A stretch of 64,000 nt of DNA from Streptococcus cuniculi. GTDB taxonomy: Bacteria; Bacillota; Bacilli; Lactobacillales; Streptococcaceae. This document shows, piece after piece, positions 8,453 through 15,511 of this stretch; within the stretch, counting starts at the first letter, position 1, and every line of letters starts with the position of its first letter. The notes under the pieces were generated by a model that was not told where the DNA came from, did no database searches, and saw only the letters and a list, made by a program, of their open reading frames with translations. The stretch is taken from positions 1 through 64,000 of the forward strand of contig NZ_SPPD01000012.1 in NCBI RefSeq assembly GCF_004570575.1. The letters run 5' to 3'. The position numbers were made by a program, and so were the translations under genes.

Positions 8453-9889
8453 TTAATAATAGCTGTAATCCAAAGTACTCACTTCGCCTCCCTTACAACT
8501 AGCTTCACAATTGTCAATCATCAAATAAGGATACTCAGTTACAATAAATTCTCCTTCAAAATCATTTCCACAATAAGAACAGTTTTCATTAAAATAGTAA
8601 GTATGTTGAACCAAATCTCCCATATTTCCTTCCCAACTAGCTGTAACTTCAAAGTCTCTACTTGTGGGACTATCAAAATTCGATTCTTTTTTACAATTTT
8701 CACACAAAATTGTAAATTCAGATAAATCAGGTTGCAAAGACGGCACATACTCACCCGAATATACATATCTTGGCTCAGATCGCTTTCTCAATGTTTTTTT
8801 ATATAGAACTATCTTTTCTACATTTGACTCAATTATATCAAAATTTTCATGATTTTCTTCTACTTTCATATTAAGTAGAACAGTGGTAATATGCTCCTCG
8901 TCAACAGTCTGACTCTCATTATAATATCCATTATCTACAATACCTGTTAATGATATTCGATACTTGTAACTTATAGATAAATTTGCCCTCATACCATCAA
9001 TTCTAATAATATTAATTTTAGGTTCCTTATCAATAATCTTAAAAGTATTTATACAGATTTCATTGTAATCATATCCATGATGGTAACCCTTTTTATCTAA
9101 ATCTCTTCCATCAACCACAATATCCTCTTTTTCCAGAATATATTTCTCAACAAAACTACATTTAAATTTACTAAGTTTATCATTAACTATATGTGAAAAA
9201 TCATTCTCTGAAACAAAAGAATAAAAAGACTGATACTTTTCTTCTCTCTGGGACAATAAATCAAAGAATTTTTTATAATCGTCATAAATAATTATCTCTC
9301 TATCAATCTTTGACATTACTCCTTCTCTGAAGCCGACATCAGCTGAAACAATTATAACTTGACTCTCACTATTCTCTGCCTCCCCCGAAACAATCTGCTT
9401 TATATTCTGAATTAAAAAGGCATCTTTAAATTCATATTTTTTATTTCCCGAAAATGGAGCATTCCCATCAAAAAAATCTTGCAATACTTCTGAAGTATTA
9501 TACGAAAATTCCTCATTATCTAAATCAAAATATTTTGCTTCAGTAAAATGTAAAAGAAAATCCTTTAATTCAGTAATTTTACTATCTATAAAATCGTCCG
9601 CATTAAATTGACTAATATCCAATTTATCTGAATAAGTTCCAAATTTGTTCCTTTCTAGAGATTCCATTACCGCTTCTACTTCCTTGATTTGGATTTCTGT
9701 AGCTTTTCTCAACTGATTGAGTATTTCATGATATAGCACAGGAACAACCAAAATAGTTAAATTAGGAAATTTAATTTTCAATTCCATCAATCTAACATAA
9801 AACTCATTTTGAAAATTAAATCCCGTATTTCGAAAAATGTTTGTATCAAAGAAAACTAGTATTTTATCACTTATAATATTTTTCATCAA
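8453..9889 (-). CDS. PIN-domain (DUF4935-like) protein with C-terminal zinc ribbon
   Basis: 478 residues. The N-terminal ~220 residues look like a PIN-like nuclease: FFDTNIFRN (D15), E55 in VLYHEIL, D156 in KDAFLI and D184 in VSADVGFREG give the four acidic positions expected for metal-dependent RNA or DNA cleavage. The middle is unassigned. The last ~85 residues carry two CxxC pairs (C396/C399, C437/C440), a probable zinc ribbon, and two more cysteines near the end. It lies between the phage recombinases and the rlmD scar, 28 bases after a small gene in the same orientation. AT-rich relative to the phage core. A defence or toxin effector is plausible; not established. Confidence 0.6.
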   Translation of the reverse strand: MMKNIISDKILVFFDTNIFRNTGFNFQNEFYVRLMELKIKFPNLTILVVPVLYHEILNQLRKATEIQIKEVEAVMESLERNKFGTYSDKLDISQFNADDFIDSKITELKDFLLHFTEAKYFDLDNEEFSYNTSEVLQDFFDGNAPFSGNKKYEFKDAFLIQNIKQIVSGEAENSESQVIIVSADVGFREGVMSKIDREIIIYDDYKKFFDLLSQREEKYQSFYSFVSENDFSHIVNDKLSKFKCSFVEKYILEKEDIVVDGRDLDKKGYHHGYDYNEICINTFKIIDKEPKINIIRIDGMRANLSISYKYRISLTGIVDNGYYNESQTVDEEHITTVLLNMKVEENHENFDIIESNVEKIVLYKKTLRKRSEPRYVYSGEYVPSLQPDLSEFTILCENCKKESNFDSPTSRDFEVTASWEGNMGDLVQHTYYFNENCSYCGNDFEGEFIVTEYPYLMIDNCEASCKGGEVSTLDYSYY

Positions 9890-9917
9890 TATTCTCCTCT
9901 ATCATCTCAATAGTATA

Positions 9918-10268
9918 TCATAGTAGATAATCTTCAAAATTACGTTCTGCCATTCTATAAGCCTGCTCAAAATCTAAAATATCAGGATCATATAAATAGT
10001 AATTCCAACCAAGATGAAAATCTGTATGTCCAATATATCTTCTATAATCATTTTCTTCATACTCATCAACAATTTCCTCTCCTTCTAAGAAGAGCTCACT
10101 AAGTGCAAAGTGTCCGTGCTCTATTAATTGTGAGGTGACTAAACCACCACAATCCCCTTCAAAAATAATTCCATCTTCTTTCAATTTGAACTTTAAATTC
10201 TCAAATTCGTCAGATTTCTCAAATTTTTGCTTAATACCTGCTGCAGTTGTGTACCACTCTTTACACAT
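9918..10268 (-). CDS. Small acidic protein upstream of the PIN-domain gene
   Basis: 116 residues, acidic, no family recognised; contains WNYYLYDPDILDFEQAYRMA near the end. A GAGGTGG ribosome site precedes ATG 10268. It is the first gene of a two-gene unit with the PIN protein and is bounded upstream by the recombinase terminator. Size, acidity and order fit an antitoxin or immunity partner, which is inference only. Confidence 0.6.
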   Translation of the reverse strand: MCKEWYTTAAGIKQKFEKSDEFENLKFKLKEDGIIFEGDCGGLVTSQLIEHGHFALSELFLEGEEIVDEYEENDYRRYIGHTDFHLGWNYYLYDPDILDFEQAYRMAERNFEDYLL

Positions 10269-10394
10269 AAAACCACCTCACTTCTATAAAAAATACTATT
10301 TAATTTCTTTGAGACCTAGAATACATCAATAAATCAATCTGAGTTTTCATAACACACCACATACTTACTTTAAAATAAGTATACCACAAAAACA

Positions 10395-10440
10395 CAAAAA
10401 AGGCTGTAAAACAATAGTGATAACTACCGTCTTACAGCCT
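10395..10440 (-). terminator. Terminator of the recombinase operon
   Basis: AGGCTGTAA (10401-10409) pairs with TTACAGCCT (10432-10440); on the minus strand the stem is followed by TTTTTTG. It abuts the recombinase stop codon and separates it from the PIN cargo unit. Confidence 0.8.
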
Positions 10441-11823
10441 CTATAACTCTACTTCAGTTCCTTCGAGGAAAACTACCATAATCTGCCCATCTTCTGAAAT
10501 GCTGATGTGATCGAGAACCTGGTTCATAACATTTCCCTCAAACTGCTCTAGATCCAATAACTGATATGTCTGCTTGGCATAGTGCTTATGAAGAAGATTT
10601 GCTCCATTCTCTAGGCTTTGCCGCTTATCCAGTACATCATCTTTATGCTCCCGAAGTAATTCAACTGCCTTCATAAAGGCTTTCTCAAGCATTCCTTCGT
10701 CAATATGGTTATTCTGACAACCAATCTGTCCTTTGACCTTGTAGCGGTTGTTACACTGCCAAACCTTACGTTTACCTCGACTTGTTGTCCAGTTCTTTCT
10801 ACCAAAGGCTGACCCACATTCCTCACAAAATACTTTGGTGACAAAAGGATTATCTTCACCTTGCATGATGTAAAACTTGAGCCGGTGTTCTTTTCGGTAG
10901 GATTTTCGTCTAGCTATTTCTAATTGAACCGTCTCCCACAATTCCGAATCAATAATCGCATCATGACTATTTTCCACATAATATTGATTAACTTGACCAT
11001 CATTTTGAACTCGTTTCTTAGTCAGAAAATCAACTGTAAAAGTCTTTTGCAATAAGGCATCACCCTTGTACTTTTCATTTTGAAGCATTTTCTGTATAGC
11101 ACTTGGATACCAATTTGCCTTTCCTGTCCAACCAGGTATTTCATTGTCATTCAAATACTTAGCTATGGATTCAGGACTATACCCCTCTAAGAATTTCTCG
11201 TATATGAATTTAACAGTTTCAGCTTGCTGAGGGTTAACGATAAGCTTACCATTCTCATCCTTGTCATATCCCATGAACTTGGTCGTGTTCACACGAACCT
11301 CACCACGTTCAAACTTCTTGCGAATTCCCCACGTCGCATTCTCTGAAATAGAGCGTGACTCGTCTTGGGCAAGGGAGGATAAAATGGTTAAAAGTACCTC
11401 TCCTTTAGAATCAAGGCTATCAATATTTTCTTTCTCAAAGGTAACACCGATACCCAGTTCTTTTAACTCACGGACATATTTGATACAGTCTAGTGTGTTT
11501 CTGGCAAATCGACTGATTGACTTGACCAAAATCCTATCCACCTTACCTGCCCTACAATCTTGTATCAGTCTGTTGAAGGCACCCCGTTTTTTAGTGTTGG
11601 TTGCTGAGATGCCCTCATCCGCATAAATGTCAACCAACTCATAGTCTTCATGTTTTGAGATATAGTCACGGTAGTAATTGACTTGATTCTCATAGCTTGA
11701 TAGCTGTTCGTCTTGGTCGGTGGATACCCGACAATAAGCAGCTACCTTGATTTTCTTCCTGACCTGATGAAGAACACTGGTCTGTACTTTCTTGGCCGGA
11801 ATAACTGTAATATTTTTTCCCAT
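10441..11823 (-). CDS. Large serine recombinase (second of the pair)
   Basis: 460 residues. The N-terminal resolvase domain has AAYCRVSTDQDEQLSSYENQ with the nucleophilic serine near residue 34 and SRFARNTLD; then a recombinase domain (GYDKDENGKLIVNPQQAE onward), a zinc-ribbon domain (CEECGSAFGRKNW, then CQNNH) and a C-terminal coiled region. This is the phage integrase type that joins attP and attB without host factors. It starts inside the 3' end of the preceding recombinase, so the two are coupled. It appears intact. Confidence 0.9.
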   Translation of the reverse strand: MGKNITVIPAKKVQTSVLHQVRKKIKVAAYCRVSTDQDEQLSSYENQVNYYRDYISKHEDYELVDIYADEGISATNTKKRGAFNRLIQDCRAGKVDRILVKSISRFARNTLDCIKYVRELKELGIGVTFEKENIDSLDSKGEVLLTILSSLAQDESRSISENATWGIRKKFERGEVRVNTTKFMGYDKDENGKLIVNPQQAETVKFIYEKFLEGYSPESIAKYLNDNEIPGWTGKANWYPSAIQKMLQNEKYKGDALLQKTFTVDFLTKKRVQNDGQVNQYYVENSHDAIIDSELWETVQLEIARRKSYRKEHRLKFYIMQGEDNPFVTKVFCEECGSAFGRKNWTTSRGKRKVWQCNNRYKVKGQIGCQNNHIDEGMLEKAFMKAVELLREHKDDVLDKRQSLENGANLLHKHYAKQTYQLLDLEQFEGNVMNQVLDHISISEDGQIMVVFLEGTEVEL

Positions 11824-12931
11824 CTTTATTCCTTTCTATCACTGTAACAGGCGAGGCAATCGTCCAATTTGAAATGTCAACTTCTGGTACTCGCATCCCT
11901 TGACACGCTACCTTTCCCTCTTTTATGTACTTAGAACAGCACCAAACAATCTTTTTCTTATAAGAAACCTGTCTCTTTAGAGTCGAGCCACAATGCTGAC
12001 ACTTTAACAACCCAGTAAATCTATAGGTTTTGTTCCTACCTTGTTGCCATTTTCTACTACTTAATTTATCTTGGACTGCTTGCCAGTCCGCCTTCGAAAT
12101 AATGGCTTCATGATTATCTTCTATCAAGTATTGTTCAAGTTGGCCTTTGTTCAATTTTTTAGGACCATTCACTCCATCATGAAAATACTTCTGCAGTAAG
12201 ACCGACCCTTTGTATTTTTCATTGCTTAACATGTGACGTATGGTGGTATCATGCCATTTAGCACCCGTAACAGTCGCAACTCCTTGTTCATTTAACTGTT
12301 TGGCAATGCGATGTGTACCATTTCCTTCAAGATATAATGAGAATATTTCTCTCACTATTAGAGCTTCTTCTGGATTGACAATCAACGATCCATTCTCGTC
12401 GACATCATAACCTAGGAAACGTTTGGTGTTAATGACTAGTTCACCTCGTTGAAATTTCTTCTGAAAAGCCCACCGCTGGTTCCCACTCATACTCCTCAAT
12501 TCATCCTCCGCAATACTAGCTAAGACTGAAAGCATCACTTCACCTTCACTTGAAAGAGTGTGGATATGTTGTTCCTCAAAGAATATGTCTATTCCTATCG
12601 CCTTCAGTTCACGACTTATTTCAAGAACAGTAACTGTATTTCTGGCAAAGCGAGCAATGGATTTGGTATGAATAACATCAATCTTACCTGCACGGCAATC
12701 CTCTAGCATGGCTTGAAAACGGGGACGTTTATCCTTAGAGCCTGAGATACCTCGGTCATAATACACACCTATGAACTCAATATCTTCTCTATTCGAATAC
12801 AGGTTTTCAAAATACTGTTTCTGATTTTCTAACGAATCTAACTGACTTCCATTCGTTGTTGAAACTCGAATATAGGCACAGACTCGTTTTTTACACACTT
12901 TTTTATTAACACTAATCTTCTTTACGGTCAT
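11690..12931 (-). CDS. Large serine recombinase (first of the pair)
   Basis: 413 residues: catalytic domain with CAYIRVSTTNGSQLDSLENQ and ARFARNTVTVLEISRELKAI, recombinase domain, zinc ribbon (CQHCGSTLKRQ, then CCSKY and CQGM). The last ~40 residues lie in the 134-base overlap with the next gene and look like out-of-frame reading of that gene's start, so the tail may be a late extension of a shorter protein. Paired serine recombinases are typical of elements integrating in rlmD; both may be needed. It is the first gene after the operator-bearing control region at 13.06-13.13 kb. Confidence 0.88.
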   Translation of the reverse strand: MTVKKISVNKKVCKKRVCAYIRVSTTNGSQLDSLENQKQYFENLYSNREDIEFIGVYYDRGISGSKDKRPRFQAMLEDCRAGKIDVIHTKSIARFARNTVTVLEISRELKAIGIDIFFEEQHIHTLSSEGEVMLSVLASIAEDELRSMSGNQRWAFQKKFQRGELVINTKRFLGYDVDENGSLIVNPEEALIVREIFSLYLEGNGTHRIAKQLNEQGVATVTGAKWHDTTIRHMLSNEKYKGSVLLQKYFHDGVNGPKKLNKGQLEQYLIEDNHEAIISKADWQAVQDKLSSRKWQQGRNKTYRFTGLLKCQHCGSTLKRQVSYKKKIVWCCSKYIKEGKVACQGMRVPEVDISNWTIASPVTVIERNKDGKKYYSYSGQESTDQCSSSGQEENQGSCLLSGIHRPRRTAIKL

Positions 12932-13061
12932 TTACGCTTCCTTTCTATGTAATGGCACACTATATATCACTCTAAAAGGAGGATTAGTCAAGTTATCAGA
13001 CCAACTATCTCAACCTTAACGTTTTATGCCGATAGTCATTGGAATACAAATGATTCCTTCT

Positions 13062-13130
13062 ATCTACTAGGTACAGTTTTAAGGGATTTAGTCCAAATCG
13101 TTGGAAATTTTCTCCCTTTACCTTACTAGG
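13062..13130 (-). promoter_or_regulatory. Operator-like region upstream of the recombinase operon
   Basis: CTACTAGG at 13064-13071 and ATTTAGTCC at 13086-13094 are separated by 14 bases, exactly as in two copies at 41.56-41.71 kb. A further half, TTACTAGG, follows at 13123-13130 next to a CTCCCTTTA stretch also matched at 41.71 kb. The conserved spacing suggests a binding site for a phage regulator or a shared promoter type. The remaining 12.93-13.25 kb has no gene. Confidence 0.6.
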
Positions 13131-13223
13131 TAATTGTTAGAGATGTTTTTCCGCACTTTTTGAGAAAAAGTATAAAAAGAAAAAGCCCAACATGTCGTCA
13201 GGCTGAAAAATACACTAGATAAT

Positions 13224-13251
13224 TTGAAATTTTCGTGGAGTATGGTATAAT
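13224..13251 (+). promoter_or_regulatory. Promoter of the plus-strand small RNA
   Basis: TTGAAA (13224-13229), 16 bases, TATAAT (13246-13251), with TG one base before the -10 hexamer (extended -10). No long coding frame follows on the plus strand. Confidence 0.75.
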
Positions 13252-13257
13252 AAGTAT

Positions 13258-13376
13258 AGAAAAGGAGCTGAGCTACCAACTAAACTCCAACGTAGAACCG
13301 TCTAAGACGGTGGCTCGTTTATAAGCTAATAGAAATAGCCGTTACTCGCCAAAGTATTGACGGCTATTTCTTTTTG
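13258..13376 (+). ncRNA. Putative antisense RNA of a type I toxin-antitoxin-like locus
   Basis: About 118 bases from the promoter above to a terminator (AATAGCCGT 13334-13342, ACGGCTATT 13360-13368, then TCTTTTT). It runs opposite to the toxin gene and overlaps its stop codon and 3' untranslated region. It carries AAGACGGTGGCTC (13304-13316), whose inverted copy sits in the toxin leader. The convergent layout with 3' overlap resembles TxpA/RatA or Fst-like systems. Existence is predicted from promoter and terminator only. Confidence 0.55.
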
Positions 13377-13471
13377 TCCTTATCTTTGAAGATTTTATAG
13401 CACAAGCCAATCAAAGCAATGGTAAAGCTACCAAAGCCTAGAATCGTCTGCACGACTTCAAAAGCGGTCAA
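13364..13471 (-). CDS. Putative holin-like toxin (type I TA peptide)
   Basis: 35 residues, starting from TTG 13471 seven bases after a very strong site (GGAAAGGAGG). It reads MTAFEVVQTILGFGSFTIAL then a short basic tail ending KDKDKKK: one membrane helix with charged C-terminus, as in the small family annotated putative holin-like toxin in Firmicutes. The leader contains a perfect 13-bp stem (13514-13526 with 13533-13545). Its 3' end overlaps the convergent RNA. Expected to depolarise the membrane if translated freely. Confidence 0.65.
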   Translation of the reverse strand: MTAFEVVQTILGFGSFTIALIGLCYKIFKDKDKKK

Positions 13472-13563
13472 AAAGCGCTCCCTCCTTTCCGTCAGATTTT
13501 GATGAATTGCCCAGTAGGGAGAGTCTATCCCCAGACTCTCCCTACACCTCTCTTTCGGTTTCA

Positions 13564-13576
13564 GGAGCCACCGTCT
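13564..13576. repeat. 13-bp inverted repeat partner (with 13304-13316)
   Basis: GAGCCACCGTCTT here is the exact reverse complement of AAGACGGTGGCTC at 13304-13316. A toxin transcript reading through to ~13300 could pair its 5' leader with its own 3' end, a known way of keeping type I toxin mRNAs silent. Confidence 0.7.
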
Positions 13577-13594
13577 TCACTTTTCTACAAATAG

Positions 13595-13603
13595 TATTAT
13601 ACC
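13595..13603 (-). promoter_or_regulatory. Extended -10 promoter of the holin-like toxin
   Basis: The minus strand reads TGGTATAAT (TATAAT at 13600-13595). The transcript would begin near 13588 and have a ~115-base structured leader before the TTG start. Confidence 0.6.
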
Positions 13604-13626
13604 ATGAAAGCTGCCTATTCGGTAGC

Positions 13627-14547
13627 TTATTTTAATGTTAACTTCTGACCTACAGAAATGAGACTCGGATTTTTGATCTCATTCAATCGAACCAAATCTT
13701 TTAAGTTTGTTTTAAACTTCCTGGAAATACCATATAACGTATCTCCCTTTTGAACCGTATAAGTCTTTTCACTATGACCATTGGTGGTGCCTTTGACATC
13801 CTGCTCCAAGACCCATGAATGGATACCTTCAAGTAGATAGGCTTTCTTACTGTTCGATTGTTTCACATCCTTCACACGAATAATCTTAAAAGTTTTACCT
13901 TTTACCCATGCCGAAATTCCTTGCCCCGTCTGGTAATGCGTCGCATGCTTTTGAACAACCACAGAATCACCAACGTGATAGGAAGCAACCCCTGATTGAG
14001 GAGTGTTGGGACTGGGAGAAGCTGCTTGAGATTGCCCAGTGATGGCTTGTACAAACTCACGAGCCATGGCATCTTTATGGTGTTCATAGATAGCCATATC
14101 GCTGTTGTTATCAATAAAGGCAATTTCAACTAAGCGATAGTTATACCCACGGCTTGCTGCGACATTGGCATTGTAGAGCCACTCTACTTTCTTGAACCCT
14201 CGATTCGTAAAGCGACGTGCGAGCACATGAAGGAGTTTCTGATCCAACTCATCTGGATTGTACCCTGCATAAAGTAATACCTCTGCTCCTTTGGCTTGCC
14301 CATTGAAGGCATTGAAATGAAGTTTTGTTATCGTCTCATAGCCTTTTCCAAGACTAGCTAAACTACGATAGTCGTAAACATTTTGGTCCGTGATGTAATC
14401 AATCTGATGACCAGAGTATCGTTTCATCAATGACGCAAACTCACGTACCTTTCCTGCTTCTGTAACGCCAAGTGAGCTATTGGTCGCTCCTGGATCATAC
14501 CCACTGGGACCTTGTCCATGTCCACAAATAATGAGATGTTTTCCCAT
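13627..14547 (-). CDS. Phage endolysin: N-acetylmuramoyl-L-alanine amidase with LysM
   Basis: 306 residues. Residues 1-~170 are a zinc amidase of the amidase_3 type: ICGHGQGPSGYDPGA has the first histidine, KLHFNAFNG the second, LVEIAFIDNNSD the catalytic glutamate. The middle (YHVGDSVVVQKHATHYQTGQ) is SH3-like. The C-terminus is one LysM repeat (TYTVQKGDTLYGISRKFKTN). It would cut peptide stems off glycan strands at lysis. Directly downstream of the holin. Confidence 0.9.
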   Translation of the reverse strand: MGKHLIICGHGQGPSGYDPGATNSSLGVTEAGKVREFASLMKRYSGHQIDYITDQNVYDYRSLASLGKGYETITKLHFNAFNGQAKGAEVLLYAGYNPDELDQKLLHVLARRFTNRGFKKVEWLYNANVAASRGYNYRLVEIAFIDNNSDMAIYEHHKDAMAREFVQAITGQSQAASPSPNTPQSGVASYHVGDSVVVQKHATHYQTGQGISAWVKGKTFKIIRVKDVKQSNSKKAYLLEGIHSWVLEQDVKGTTNGHSEKTYTVQKGDTLYGISRKFKTNLKDLVRLNEIKNPSLISVGQKLTLK

Positions 14548-14548
14548 A

Positions 14549-14953
14549 TTAATCTCCTTCCTTCTCCGTGAATTGTTTTAAGAGTGTTTGCAGTTTCTCG
14601 GGAATAGGTAAACCGATTCGTACCGCATTTTCTAAAATACTCACGCCTTCGTTGCTCAAGTAAAAGAAAATCACCATAGTGCGAATCGCCCCACCCTGCT
14701 GGATAATGGCTGTATCAATCAGATGCCCGATTGCCACCAAACACAAAATGACAGTCTTCTTAAAGATCCCCTTGAACCCAATACTGCTGGACAGCTGCTT
14801 TTCAACGACCGCCGCAAAGATGCCTGTCAGATAGTCCATCACAATGAAGACAAGGAGGGTATATAAGATACCGTCCACCTCTCCAAAGAGACTGCCAATC
14901 AGTCCTCCAATCACAGAGAATAAAATCTTATTAAGCGTTACTAATTCTTTCAT
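14549..14953 (-). CDS. Phage holin (toxin secretion/phage lysis holin family)
   Basis: 134 residues with several membrane segments, including FVIMDYLTGIFAAVVEKQLS, the hallmark of the phi29/TcdE-like holin family. It would form the membrane holes that release the amidase encoded next. Overlaps the upstream gene by 23 bases and ends one base before the lysin. Confidence 0.85.
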   Translation of the reverse strand: MKELVTLNKILFSVIGGLIGSLFGEVDGILYTLLVFIVMDYLTGIFAAVVEKQLSSSIGFKGIFKKTVILCLVAIGHLIDTAIIQQGGAIRTMVIFFYLSNEGVSILENAVRIGLPIPEKLQTLLKQFTEKEGD

Positions 14954-15287
14954 CTGCTACCTCACTTTCTGTTGTTTCCCTAGGATCTGACCAGTCTGGT
15001 TGACCGTTCTCATCAAACCGCATCAGATAAAAACAATCTTGGAAAAGCTCAGAGATATTCAAGGTTAATGTGGTGCTTCCCCACTGATTAAATGCCCAAA
15101 CCGTTTCTGTTGTAACCAACTGTCGCTTGCCATTTTTAATGGCAGGCCGTTTGATTTCTTCTAGGTACATGTAAAAATCCTGCTCTGCTGTTTTACAGCG
15201 AATAAACTCGCCATTTTTTCGCATGTAAGATAGGGCGCATTCTAAATCAAATGGTTCTGTTACGTTATCAATATTGAGGAGTGCCAT
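14931..15287 (-). CDS. Phage protein between tail tip and holin (DUF1366-like)
   Basis: 118 residues, no catalytic motif seen. Position between the tail-tip gene and holin, and size, match the DUF1366-type proteins of streptococcal phages; I am not certain of the family. C-terminus is acidic (RETTESEVADERISNA). Confidence 0.55.
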   Translation of the reverse strand: MALLNIDNVTEPFDLECALSYMRKNGEFIRCKTAEQDFYMYLEEIKRPAIKNGKRQLVTTETVWAFNQWGSTTLTLNISELFQDCFYLMRFDENGQPDWSDPRETTESEVADERISNA

Positions 15288-15292
15288 AAAAT

Positions 15293-15499
15293 CTATTCTC
15301 CTTTCCCTTCTTCAGGTTTTGTCTGAACTTCTAACAGTTCCGTTAATTCCTGATTTTCTTTACGCAATAAGCTAAGTTCTTCATCTCTTTCCACCAGTTG
15401 GATGGCAATGAGGTTCTTAGCAGTCATTTGGTCAGAGAGCTTTGTGACAAGCTCCTGAATGGTTAGTTTTAATGATTGGTTGATTTGTTCTAGATTCAT
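15293..15499 (-). CDS. Small coiled-coil phage protein
   Basis: 68 residues, mainly heptad-like (LKLTIQELVTKLSDQMTAKN, then LSLLRKENQELTELL). Such short coiled-coil genes are common just upstream of holins in streptococcal phages. Function unknown. It follows the tail-tip gene by 12 bases. Confidence 0.6.
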   Translation of the reverse strand: MNLEQINQSLKLTIQELVTKLSDQMTAKNLIAIQLVERDEELSLLRKENQELTELLEVQTKPEEGKGE

Positions 15500-15511
15500 T
15501 TTTGAACTCCT

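Noticed and set aside
10395..10440. tRNA-like or att hairpin near the recombinase stop
   Set aside because: Perfect stem followed by a T-run on the minus strand; an ordinary terminator.
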